Positions 45,151 through 53,478 of a DNA stretch of 64,000 nucleotides are shown piece by piece. The translations under genes were made by a program, and so were the position numbers. The DNA lies in the NCBI RefSeq assembly GCF_014201835.1, contig NZ_JACHFH010000001.1:1-64000 (forward strand). The letters are read 5' to 3'. The DNA comes from Pectinatus brassicae (lineage in GTDB: Bacteria; Bacillota; Negativicutes; Selenomonadales; Selenomonadaceae). The notes under the pieces are model-generated. The model searched no databases and was not told the DNA's origin. It was given only the letters and a program-made list of their open reading frames with translations. Numbering within the stretch: the stretch's first letter is position 1; each line of letters starts with the position of its first letter.

Positions 45151-47343
45151 ATGTTACAATATATTTTTCAGCTTTATAACACATCAATTGATTTTAACAG
45201 CAACGATATAAATTTGCTTTTTTCCTCACACTTTGCTATTAAAAATATTAGTTTTGTTCCTGAAAATAACCAAGTTATAATTGTTGCCAAAAAACTTGAC
45301 CCTGATTTTACACTTACTATTTTAAACACTGCCGGCTACGAAGCCGCTTTTATCGAAAAAATTCCACTATTTTTCTCAAAAATAAAAGTTTTTTCCGCTA
45401 TTTTATCTATAATAATATTTATTTTCTGCTTATTACTATATTTTTCGGATAGTGAAAAATTATTTTTGTCAACAAACGTTATGCAGCTATTCCGTACAGA
45501 ATTTATCCCCTATAGTCAATTAACACTTGCCCTTATAACAATGCTGCTAAATTACTACTATTATGCCCATAGTTTTAAATCTTTATTTAAAAAAAGTCTC
45601 TCACCCGATTTACCCATTGCTGTAAGCACCTGCAGTTTATTTTTATTTAGCTGCTACCAATTATTTATGCAGTCCTACGATAAACTTTATTTTATGCCGC
45701 TGATTACTATATTGGTGCTGTCAACAACACTAAGGCTTATCGCCGATATAATAAAAAAAGAATTTTTTCGTACAGCTGAATATCCTATAGGTAATCTGCC
45801 AGCAACGGCATGCCGGCTTGATCTTGATAGCGATGAAGAAAAAACCATTCCCATTGCTGAACTACAAAAGGATGATATTCTTATAATAAAACCCGGCAAT
45901 ATTCTTCCGGCTGACGGTGAAATCTCGTGGGGCAATGCCCAGATAGATGAGTCAATCATTACTGGCGATTCCTCCCTTAAAGCTAAATCAACTAATGACT
46001 TAGTTTATGCTCAGACGAAAAACATCAAGGGTACTTTTCAATACCGTATCACTGCTGCCAATTCCAATACTCTTTTATATAAACTACGACAACTATCTTA
46101 TAATGCATTAATAAATTCGCCAGCTGCCTATCCCCGTATAAACAAGCTTAGTAATATTCTTACTATCCTATCATTATTCGTAGCATGTATTGCTGCTTCC
46201 TATTGGTTTTTTGCCGGCAAATCGTCATCATTTATAATAACAATTTTTGCCGCAGTAACAATCATTATTTGTCCATACAATATTGTTGCAGCCAAGAATT
46301 TATTGTTAAGTGCTGCTATAATAAGATGCGCTCGCCTTGGTATCTTTATTAAAAATATTGGTGCCTTAAGCAATCTTGGTAATATTGATACTCTCATTTT
46401 AGGAAAATCCGGCATTATAACTACCGGTCAATCCAAAGTAATCGCCCTTCATCCAGAGGGTCTATTACCAAAAAGCCTGTTGGCATTAGCCGCTAGTGCC
46501 GAATATGGTCATGAACACCATCTAGCCTCAGCTATAATAAATTCTGCAATAAAAAATAAAGTTCATACTCAGCGTATTTCTTCGTCGCAGTTAATTGCCG
46601 GTAATGGTGTTGAAGCTATTATTAACAGAGAAATTATTCGCGTAGGCAAAGCTGCCTGGCTTAAAGCTGAAGGTATTAATATAAGCGCTGAATTAAAAGA
46701 CAAAGCTTATCAGGCTGCTCGTGATGGTTTCACTCCAATATTTATTTCGCTTGACAAATATTGTCATGGTGTCTTAATAATTGAAGATCCGCTGCGCAAT
46801 GACTTATCGCATGAACTACATAATTTAAATAAAATAAATACTATCCTGTTTACCAGTGATGACAACCATACCGCTAAGGCGCTTGCCAAAAAACTTGGAA
46901 TAAATCAGTTCCGCTCGGAATTATCCTTAACTGATAAAGCCAAAGAAATTGCTTTATTGCATACACGGGGACTCACAATTGCTTTTATCAGTAATAAGGG
47001 CCGTGATACAGATGCGTTTAAAACCTCTGATATTGGCATACTTTTTAATAACAAAAATCCTGATAGTATTGCTATTGATGCCGCTGATATAGTTTGCCTC
47101 AACGATAATTTCAGCAGTCTTTGCCATATTATCACTTTTGCTCGCAAATCAATAAAAAGTATGAAACAAAATATTCTTTTAGCTTTATTAATGAGTATAA
47201 TAGGTGGTATAATTGCTGCTGGCGGTATTTATCACTGGATATCAATAAGTCTTTCACCCATAACCGCAGCTTGTCTTTGTGCCATAATCAATATTTTAAT
47301 TATGGGCAGAACTATATTTACCACATTGATTTTTAATAAATAA
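45151..47343 (+). CDS. P1B-type ATPase homologue with degenerate catalytic motifs (pseudoenzyme)
   Basis: The 730-residue protein has the layout of a heavy-metal P-type ATPase: an HMA-like N-terminal domain without CxxC (1-70), four membrane segments, an A-domain with ESIITGDS (267-274), two segments with CPY at 374-376 instead of CPC, P/N domains and two last segments. The phosphorylation motif DKTGT is GKSGI (418-422), so the acceptor Asp is missing; GDGxNDAPAL is replaced by SNKGRDTDAF (614-623), and the SEHPLA-type motif by HEHHLA. The frame is intact, so it is maintained, but cannot pump by the normal cycle. It leads a three-gene operon. The role is unknown. Confidence 0.85.
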   Translation: MLQYIFQLYNTSIDFNSNDINLLFSSHFAIKNISFVPENNQVIIVAKKLDPDFTLTILNTAGYEAAFIEKIPLFFSKIKVFSAILSIIIFIFCLLLYFSDSEKLFLSTNVMQLFRTEFIPYSQLTLALITMLLNYYYYAHSFKSLFKKSLSPDLPIAVSTCSLFLFSCYQLFMQSYDKLYFMPLITILVLSTTLRLIADIIKKEFFRTAEYPIGNLPATACRLDLDSDEEKTIPIAELQKDDILIIKPGNILPADGEISWGNAQIDESIITGDSSLKAKSTNDLVYAQTKNIKGTFQYRITAANSNTLLYKLRQLSYNALINSPAAYPRINKLSNILTILSLFVACIAASYWFFAGKSSSFIITIFAAVTIIICPYNIVAAKNLLLSAAIIRCARLGIFIKNIGALSNLGNIDTLILGKSGIITTGQSKVIALHPEGLLPKSLLALAASAEYGHEHHLASAIINSAIKNKVHTQRISSSQLIAGNGVEAIINREIIRVGKAAWLKAEGINISAELKDKAYQAARDGFTPIFISLDKYCHGVLIIEDPLRNDLSHELHNLNKINTILFTSDDNHTAKALAKKLGINQFRSELSLTDKAKEIALLHTRGLTIAFISNKGRDTDAFKTSDIGILFNNKNPDSIAIDAADIVCLNDNFSSLCHIITFARKSIKSMKQNILLALLMSIIGGIIAAGGIYHWISISLSPITAACLCAIINILIMGRTIFTTLIFNK

Positions 47344-47366
47344 TTGCTTACAGGGAGGGTAATACT

Positions 47367-47576
47367 ATGCTTAAACTCTATATTGAAAAATCCTTTGATG
47401 AAGATTGTGCTAAATGTATAATTGCCGCACTGGGTGACTTGGAAGGCATGCATAAAATTTATGAAACAAACTTAACAGACAACTATATATCACTAGATTG
47501 TTCCACTGAGGAAAGCATATTATATGATGCCCTCAAAGATGAGGGATTTACTATCAGCAAAATCGAACACTCTTAA
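47367..47576 (+). CDS. Small heavy-metal-associated-like protein with CxxC
   Basis: The 69-residue product has the size and pattern of an HMA copper-chaperone fold: a first strand, then DEDCAKCIIAALGDLEGM with C14 and C17 placed like the metal-binding CxxC, and the remaining strands. The usual GMTC is DEDC here, so metal specificity may differ. It lies 23 bases after the ATPase-like gene with a GGGAGG ribosome site. It probably works with that protein, whose own HMA-like domain has no CxxC. Confidence 0.7.
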   Translation: MLKLYIEKSFDEDCAKCIIAALGDLEGMHKIYETNLTDNYISLDCSTEESILYDALKDEGFTISKIEHS

Positions 47577-47600
47577 AAAAAATTAAAGGATATTGAATCT

Positions 47601-48254
47601 ATGAAAAAAATCTTATTTGTTTTATTACTGCTCTTTTTTATTGTTCCACTAAAAGCTAATGCCGAAATTCGTCAAAGTGAAGTCAACAACACCGTTGCTA
47701 TGGAAAGTGCCTTTACCTACAAGGAACCACTATCTGAAAATAGTCCCGCTCAAACCACTGCCATCAAAACAGCAGATATTTTTTCTATTTATGTAAAATC
47801 AACACGCTTTTATAATCGCAGCAAAACAAACTTCCGTGCCCATATTGAATTAGATATAACTTCCAAGACTGAATTAATTGATTTATTATTTGATAAGGAC
47901 TGCCCACCCCAAATTGAATATACAAAAGATGGGCAAACACATGTTTTACCGTTAAAAAAAGTTTATTATAATGACCAATATTTTATTTCATTCAAACTAA
48001 AAAGCGCTGACCTTGATGCATTGTACACTGCTGATACCGTAAATGTTATTTTCCCTGTAATTACCAATGGCAGTAATGTAGATTATAAAAAAGATAAAAA
48101 TGGCCAGATGCAAAAAATTTATGTAAAACAATCACTGGAAAAAAATTCTACTACAATTGAAAAAAGTTATACAATTCCCCATTCGATAATTGCCGAATGG
48201 CAAAAAGTATTAACGAGTGATTTACAACCTGGCAGTATTACCGATACGTTATAA
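47601..48254 (+). CDS. Secreted hypothetical protein of the P-type ATPase-like operon
   Basis: No family recognised. The 217-residue product starts with a typical signal peptide (MKKILFVLLLLFF, cleavage after KANA) and continues as a single beta-rich domain with one cysteine. It is 24 bases after the HMA-like gene and ends at a strong terminator, so it is the third gene of the operon. It should act outside the inner membrane. Confidence 0.7.
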   Translation: MKKILFVLLLLFFIVPLKANAEIRQSEVNNTVAMESAFTYKEPLSENSPAQTTAIKTADIFSIYVKSTRFYNRSKTNFRAHIELDITSKTELIDLLFDKDCPPQIEYTKDGQTHVLPLKKVYYNDQYFISFKLKSADLDALYTADTVNVIFPVITNGSNVDYKKDKNGQMQKIYVKQSLEKNSTTIEKSYTIPHSIIAEWQKVLTSDLQPGSITDTL

Positions 48255-48257
48255 TAT

Positions 48258-48300
48258 GTAAAAAACCAGCTTATGCTAAAAGCACAAGCTGGTTTTTTAC
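48258..48300. terminator. Bidirectional terminator
   Basis: GTAAAAAACCAGCTT (48258-48272) pairs exactly with AAGCTGGTTTTTTAC (48286-48300). It includes the stop codon of the converging dhaM-like gene. Confidence 0.9.
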
Positions 48301-48689
48301 ATATTTTTCTTTGACAAATACTTTACTTGTTCAGCAACCTTTAACACTTTTTCCACCGAACTGCCTAACGACGCCTCTACTGTTGCCACAATAGTTCCTT
48401 CTAAAATAGGTGCATCAGCAATAAATATTTTAGCATTATTTATATTATCTTTTAACTTTATCATTTCGGCACAAATAATAGCACTATTTAAATCAACAAA
48501 TATAACAACACCATCTTTTTTCTCTAATCCTTCAATAGTTTCTTCAACCATATCCAAATCTATTCCTAATTTTCCCTTATCACCGCCAACAGCTTCAATT
48601 ACCTGTCCGGGAATTGCCATTTCCTTAGCAATATCTCTTATTCCTTCAGCTGCTTTTAAGCTATGTGATATAATTACTATTTCTACCAT
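48297..48689 (-). CDS. dhaM: DhaM-like PTS phosphocarrier (EIIA-mannose fold)
   Basis: A 130-residue single-domain protein of the mannose EIIA fold that in Dha systems passes phosphate from HPr to DhaL-ADP for dihydroxyacetone phosphorylation. The active histidine is H9 in IISHSLKAAEGI, and FVDLNSA and ILEGTIVA match the family. No dhaK or dhaL is next to it, so the partner must be elsewhere or the protein is regulatory. Confidence 0.8.
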   Translation of the reverse strand: MVEIVIISHSLKAAEGIRDIAKEMAIPGQVIEAVGGDKGKLGIDLDMVEETIEGLEKKDGVVIFVDLNSAIICAEMIKLKDNINNAKIFIADAPILEGTIVATVEASLGSSVEKVLKVAEQVKYLSKKNM

Positions 48690-48910
48690 ATATCATCCAC
48701 CTTGCTTATTGAATTATTTAAATAATCTTGAAATTACCATTATGAACAACGACTACTTTCCTTAGTAATTATAATCCTTAAACAAATGGTTTTATTATTT
48801 ATACCTATTAAAAATATATAGCCAAAAGATATATTTATTATATCATATATCCTTTGGCCAATGCATATTATACAATATTTTTTTAAATCATACACAATAA
48901 AAGCTATTTT
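48690..48910. other. Intergenic region with hairpin after the thioredoxin-like gene
   Basis: GCCAAAAGATATAT and ATATATCCTTTGGC (48822-48859) form an imperfect hairpin followed by an AT-rich stretch on the minus strand, probably ending the ArsP-type operon. Nothing else is seen. Confidence 0.5.
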
Positions 48911-49138
48911 TTATAACATTTGTTTTATTTCATCTTTTGATATGACTTTGCCCGCAGCTCTTACCTTGCCATCTATAACTAATGCCGGAGTGGTCATAAC
49001 ACCATACTGCATTATTTGCTTTATATCTTCTACTTTGTTTATCTGAGCTTCTATTCCCACTTCCTGTACGGCCTGCTCAGCCGCCATATATAAATCCTTG
49101 CATTTTGCACAACCCATACCTAAAATCTCAATTTTCAT
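48911..49138 (-). CDS. Small thioredoxin-family protein (redox-active disulfide protein 2 type)
   Basis: A 75-residue thioredoxin-like fold with active-site CAKC (C10, C13) in GMGCAKCKDL and the cis-proline TTPALVIDG. These mini-thioredoxins often lie in operons with ArsR and DUF318 permeases. Start: the ATG giving MKIEILG, with AAAGGA about 9 bases upstream. It is third in permease-arsR-thioredoxin. Confidence 0.85.
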   Translation of the reverse strand: MKIEILGMGCAKCKDLYMAAEQAVQEVGIEAQINKVEDIKQIMQYGVMTTPALVIDGKVRAAGKVISKDEIKQML

Positions 49139-49163
49139 TATAAACAATCCTTTCTTTTCTATG

Positions 49164-49487
49164 TTATTGTAAAAATTTCAACAAATTATGACTGGCGTTT
49201 ATCTGCTTACTCAATATCATTTCAACAATCCCCAGAAGCTCCAATACCTGTGGATAGGCAATCCAATAAATGACCCGCTGTCCATCCTTGCGTGAGTCGA
49301 TAATGCCCTGTTTTTTTAGCATTCCTAAATGCTGTGATAGGTTGGACTGCTCTATATCAATTTTATCTATCATCTCACAAACGCATAACTCGCCGCCTTT
49401 TAGCAGATTTAATATTTTTATTCGCACCGGGTGTCCCAGTGTCTTAAAAAAATCTGCTGACAATTTAAATACGATATCCTCAGCCAT
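49164..49487 (-). CDS. ArsR/SmtB family metalloregulator
   Basis: Winged-helix repressor of 107 residues. The HTH contains QSNLSQHLGMLKKQGI, and ELCVCEM at the alpha-3 position gives the paired cysteines that bind arsenic or antimony (type CVC) in ArsR. It should repress its own operon. It lies between the permease and the thioredoxin-like gene. Confidence 0.9.
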   Translation of the reverse strand: MAEDIVFKLSADFFKTLGHPVRIKILNLLKGGELCVCEMIDKIDIEQSNLSQHLGMLKKQGIIDSRKDGQRVIYWIAYPQVLELLGIVEMILSKQINASHNLLKFLQ

Positions 49488-49496
49488 AAGAGCCTC

Positions 49497-50444
49497 CTAC
49501 ATTAAAAAATTAAATAAATATCCTGTAAACATAATGCTTATAAATAATATTACCACAAAAATGACTAACAATGGTGTTTTTAAAACATTGCGCAGAATAA
49601 TCATTTCAGGAAAACTCAATGCTGTCACCGCCATCATAAATGCCAGTGCCGTTCCCAAACTCAGACCTTTTTGAATAAGCACTGTAATAATAGGCATTAT
49701 ACCCGCGGCATTGGAATATAAAGGCACTCCTATTAATACTGCTGCGGGTACTGCTAAAATACTGTCACGCCCAGCATACTGAACTAATAAATCTTCTGGA
49801 GCATAGCCATGGATAAAACCACCAATGGCAATTGCTATTATTACATAAAGCCCTACCTTTTTTAATATTTGTCTAGTATAATTTGCAGCATACTCCATGC
49901 GTTCCCTTAAGGATTGATCAGCAATTTCATTTTCTCCCAGTTTCATTTCATAAACATAGTCCTGTACAAATCTTTCCAGTCTTAGTCGTCCCATTATAAT
50001 ACCAGCAATTATGGCAATCACTAACCCTGATATAATATATATCAACATGATTTTCCATCCCAACAAGCCCCAGAGCATTATTACGGCTACTTCATTTACC
50101 ATGGGGGACGCTATCAAAAAAGAAAATGTAATCCCAAGCGGTACTCCCGACTCAATAAAGCCAATAAAAACCGGTACAGCCGAACATGAACAAAACGGTG
50201 TTACTATCCCTAATAAAGCTGCCGCTATATTGCCAAAAAACTGCCGTCTATGGCTTAAAAGTTTTTTAGTTCGTTCCGCTGGAAAATATGAGCGCAATAT
50301 TGATACAAAAAAAATAATAATAGACAGCATTAAAAATATTTTTATACTATCATAAATAAAAAAATTTAAAGCTGCTCCCAACATACTTTGGGCTGATAAT
50401 CCTAATAAATCATATACCAGCGTATCCGCTAATGTCTGTAACAT
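49497..50444 (-). CDS. ArsP/DUF318 family permease
   Basis: Integral membrane protein of 315 residues with about eight membrane segments. The family motif TPFCSCSAVPVFIGFIESGVP has paired cysteines, and a second repeat is SNAAGIMPI. ArsP members export trivalent organoarsenicals; the true substrate here is not proven. It is the first gene of an operon with ArsR and a thioredoxin. The AT-rich promoter region upstream has ATATAACTATATGATAATAT, resembling an ArsR-type operator. Confidence 0.85.
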   Translation of the reverse strand: MLQTLADTLVYDLLGLSAQSMLGAALNFFIYDSIKIFLMLSIIIFFVSILRSYFPAERTKKLLSHRRQFFGNIAAALLGIVTPFCSCSAVPVFIGFIESGVPLGITFSFLIASPMVNEVAVIMLWGLLGWKIMLIYIISGLVIAIIAGIIMGRLRLERFVQDYVYEMKLGENEIADQSLRERMEYAANYTRQILKKVGLYVIIAIAIGGFIHGYAPEDLLVQYAGRDSILAVPAAVLIGVPLYSNAAGIMPIITVLIQKGLSLGTALAFMMAVTALSFPEMIILRNVLKTPLLVIFVVILFISIMFTGYLFNFLM

Positions 50445-50568
50445 ATTTTCCTCCTTCTATATAACTATATGATAATATTATAATATATTAATGAAAATTG
50501 CAATAAAATATTGCTGTTTATAATCATAAATCATGCTTTTTATTTTACAAACAGCAAATATCATCTTA

Positions 50569-51555
50569 TTATTTCGCTTGGAAACTTTCACGTTCGACTA
50601 AATTAGCTGTAAACAGCATCTTTGTCGGCACTGTTTCATTATTCATTAATTTGGTTAAAACCTCTATTGCCGCCTTACATAAAATATCCAGCCTGTTGTC
50701 AATACTACTTAATGCAGGCGTAGAACACTGGGCCAAAATAGAATTGTTACAGCCGATAATAGGCATAGTCCTATTTTCCTGCAACAAGATTTTCTGGGCA
50801 GCAATTGCTAAAATATCTTCTGACGTAACTAAAGCATCAAAAAAAACTTTTTCGGCAAGTAATTTTTTTATAAGCGTATTCATCTGTTCAAATGATTTTT
50901 CAACCTTATATTCCAGCTCACATTTTGCGTTCAAATGATATTTTTTTATTCCAGCTCGGTAACCCGTGAGTTTTTGCCGTCCACTATATGTTAAAGAATC
51001 ATAAAAATAGGCAATTGAATTACAGCCCTGCTGCTGTAATTTATCAACAGCATCCTGCACTGCTGCCGCTTCATCGCAGATAATCCCATATACATTTGGC
51101 AGCTCCATATAGCTGTTAATCATTATTATAGGAATTCTACTCCCAAGTTTTTCAAAATGATACAGATCTTTTTTATGCACAAATGGTGTTCCAATAATTA
51201 TTAAGGCATCAATATGTTTATTTAATAAAAACTCAACAAATTTGTATTTTTCCTCCTTGCCATGGCCTGTACAAGTTAAAAGGACATTCCAATCTATTTG
51301 TCGCGAATATTCTTCAATAAGTGAAACTGCTTTAGCATAAAAAGCATCCGATACATCTGTGCATATTACCCCGATCATTTTCATGCTATCAAGCCCCAAT
51401 CCTCGTGCAAACGGATTAGGCTGATAATTTTGTTTTTTCATTACAGCCAAAACTTTTTCTTTTGTCTTAGAACTTACCCTGCCGCTGCCATTTAATACCC
51501 GTGATACCGTAGCAATAGATACCCCGCATTCTTTAGCAACATCATATATTGTCAT
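50569..51555 (-). CDS. LacI family transcriptional regulator
   Basis: Repressor of 328 residues. The N-terminal HTH is TIYDVAKECGVSIATVSRVLNGSGRVS with hinge PNPFARGL, followed by a periplasmic-binding-type ligand domain. It is divergent from uxaC, which has a LacI-type palindrome at its start point, so it probably controls hexuronate use. The ligand is not known. Confidence 0.9.
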   Translation of the reverse strand: MTIYDVAKECGVSIATVSRVLNGSGRVSSKTKEKVLAVMKKQNYQPNPFARGLGLDSMKMIGVICTDVSDAFYAKAVSLIEEYSRQIDWNVLLTCTGHGKEEKYKFVEFLLNKHIDALIIIGTPFVHKKDLYHFEKLGSRIPIIMINSYMELPNVYGIICDEAAAVQDAVDKLQQQGCNSIAYFYDSLTYSGRQKLTGYRAGIKKYHLNAKCELEYKVEKSFEQMNTLIKKLLAEKVFFDALVTSEDILAIAAQKILLQENRTMPIIGCNNSILAQCSTPALSSIDNRLDILCKAAIEVLTKLMNNETVPTKMLFTANLVERESFQAK

Positions 51556-51591
51556 ATTGTACCCCGACCTGTTAGTTTTTACATTATTATA

Positions 51592-51818
51592 ACATAATTC
51601 GTGTTGTGCTAGTTAATAAACTAGTGTGTCCTTAAAGCCGTCCCTGCACAGTGTGTACTGTATTTCTAAAGTGCTAAAGCACTAAGAACTACAGCATAGG
51701 GAAGGTGGCTTGACGAAGTCAAGTTGGAAGGGTTAACCCCTCAGGCAGCTTTGCTGCCAGCTCCCCTACAGGGGAGCCTTTCAGGCATCTAAATTTCAAT
51801 TAGCACAATGCGAAACAT
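51592..51818. mobile_element. MITE-like repeat element with terminal inverted repeats
   Basis: The ends ATTCGTGTTGTGCTAGTT and AATTAGCACAATGCGAA are imperfect inverted copies (about 16 of 21 positions). The interior contains GGGAAGGTGGC, GGAAGGGTTAACCCCTCAG, a CAGCTTTGCTG hairpin and CTCCCCTACAGGGGAG, a sequence type seen as dispersed repeats in gut Bacillota genomes. It is more GC-rich than its surroundings and encodes nothing. It sits between the LacI gene and the uxaC promoter. Confidence 0.65.
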
Positions 51819-51868
51819 AATATAATTGTATTTATTTTTTATTGAATTAACTGAATTTTTTTTATATA

Positions 51869-51897
51869 TTGACAAACATGTTTTAAAGTGGTATTTT
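51869..51897 (+). promoter_or_regulatory. Promoter of uxaC
   Basis: Perfect TTGACA (51869-51874), 17-base spacer and TATTTT (51892-51897). Confidence 0.75.
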
Positions 51898-51909
51898 ATG
51901 TTTATAAAT

Positions 51910-51923
51910 TGTAAGTGCTTACA
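51910..51923 (+). promoter_or_regulatory. LacI-family operator at the uxaC start point
   Basis: TGTAAGTGCTTACA is a palindrome with TGTAAG/CTTACA arms, close to the cre-type consensus but with TG at the centre. It begins 13 bases after the -10 box, so a bound repressor would block initiation. Confidence 0.75.
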
Positions 51924-51944
51924 TTATAAAAAGAAGGTAAATAT

Positions 51945-53354
51945 ATGAAAAGTTTTATGGATGATGATTTTATATTAGAAAGCCCTACTGCTAAAATATT
52001 ATTTCATGACTATGCCCAAAAAATGCCCATAATAGATTACCACTGCCATATCTCACCGCAGGAAATCGCCCAAAACAAACAATTCAGCAATATTACCCAG
52101 GTTTGGCTGGGTGGTGACCATTACAAATGGCGTTTGATACGCAGTAATGGTACTCCCGAAGAAAAAATTACTGGCAATACTTGTTCTGATAAAGAAAAAT
52201 TTCTAGAATTTGTGAAAGCCCTTTCAAAATCAATTGGCAATCCCCTATATCATTGGACTCATTTGGAACTAAAACGTTTTTTTGACTGTGATTTAATCAT
52301 AAACGAACATAATGCTGAAGAAATATGGAATATCTGCAATGAAAAACTACAGCAGGATTCATTTCGCGTACAAGGTTTAATTGCCAAATCAAATGTAAAG
52401 ATTATTTGTACTACTGATGATCCAGCAGATGATTTGCAATGGCATAAACAAATACAAGCGGAAAAGCTCTGCTCAGCCAAAGTTTTTCCGGCAATGCGTC
52501 CTGATGCCCTTATGCGTATTGACAGCAGCACTTTTTCCGATTACATAAATAAATTGGAAAAAATTGTTGGTTTTACCATAAAAACTATGGATAATATTCG
52601 TGCTGCAATGAAGCTGCGTATGGATTATTTTGCACAAATGGGCTGCCGGGTTACTGACCATGCCTTAGAATATATGTTCTATACTCCTGCTGACGAAGGA
52701 ACTATAAACAGCATTGTACAAAAAGCCTTGCATAATGGAGTAATCAGCCTCCAAGAAAAAGAACAATACCAAACCTGCTTATTATCTTTTTTAGCCGAAG
52801 AATATAGTAAACGCAACTGGGCTATGCAAATCCATTACTCTGCTCTGCGCAATAACAGTAAAATTATGTTTGATAAATTGGGGCCTGATACCGGCTTTGA
52901 TTGTATTGCAACTTATAATTGCGCAGAAGGGATTGTTGCTTTTCTCAATGCCCTGCAATACAAAAATATTCTGCCAAAAACTATTTTATATTCGCTTAAT
53001 CCGGCAGATAATGCTTTAATAGGTTCGATAATTGGCTCCTTTCAGGGGCCTGATATATATGGCAAAATTCAGCAAGGCTGCTCCTGGTGGTTTAATGATA
53101 CTAAAAATGGTATCCTTAATCAGATGACCAGTATCGCTAATTTATCTGTTTTTGGCAATATCTTAGGCATGGTAACTGATTCACGCTCTTTCCTGTCATA
53201 TCCCCGTCATGAATATTATCGCCGTATTCTTTGTAATTTCATAGGTAATTTAGTAGAAAATGGTGAATATCCTAATGATCTTAATTACCTTGGCAAATTA
53301 GTCCAAAATATCTCATATAATAATGCCATAAATTATTTTAAATTTACCTTATAA
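51945..53354 (+). CDS. uxaC: Glucuronate/galacturonate isomerase
   Basis: First step of hexuronate catabolism: D-glucuronate to D-fructuronate and D-galacturonate to D-tagaturonate. The 469-residue enzyme of the amidohydrolase superfamily has IIDYHCHISP with metal ligands H33 and H35, GGDHYKWRLIRSNG, and the family segment near VTDSRSFLSYPRHEYYRRILC. It is followed by a hexuronide-type transporter and is probably controlled by the divergent LacI protein. Confidence 0.95.
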   Translation: MKSFMDDDFILESPTAKILFHDYAQKMPIIDYHCHISPQEIAQNKQFSNITQVWLGGDHYKWRLIRSNGTPEEKITGNTCSDKEKFLEFVKALSKSIGNPLYHWTHLELKRFFDCDLIINEHNAEEIWNICNEKLQQDSFRVQGLIAKSNVKIICTTDDPADDLQWHKQIQAEKLCSAKVFPAMRPDALMRIDSSTFSDYINKLEKIVGFTIKTMDNIRAAMKLRMDYFAQMGCRVTDHALEYMFYTPADEGTINSIVQKALHNGVISLQEKEQYQTCLLSFLAEEYSKRNWAMQIHYSALRNNSKIMFDKLGPDTGFDCIATYNCAEGIVAFLNALQYKNILPKTILYSLNPADNALIGSIIGSFQGPDIYGKIQQGCSWWFNDTKNGILNQMTSIANLSVFGNILGMVTDSRSFLSYPRHEYYRRILCNFIGNLVENGEYPNDLNYLGKLVQNISYNNAINYFKFTL

Positions 53355-53365
53355 TCATTAACAAC

Positions 53366-53407
53366 AATATTTACATTTTATTAACAGTAATAAAATGTAA
53401 ATATTGC
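53366..53407. repeat. Perfect 19-bp inverted repeat between uxaC and the transporter gene
   Basis: CAATATTTACATTTTATTA (53366-53384) and its exact complement (53389-53407) enclose a 4-base loop. There is no U-tract, so it looks more like an mRNA 3'-stabilising stem or partial terminator than a full stop. Confidence 0.7.
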
Positions 53408-53478
53408 AGCTTAAATAACTATATTAAATATAATTCATTGAATTTTATAAATATTATTTATTTTAGGAGGATATATAT

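Noticed and set aside
45687-45959. Antisense open frames inside the P-type ATPase-like gene and other large genes
   Set aside because: They mirror real coding frames, lack ribosome sites and show no protein-like composition.
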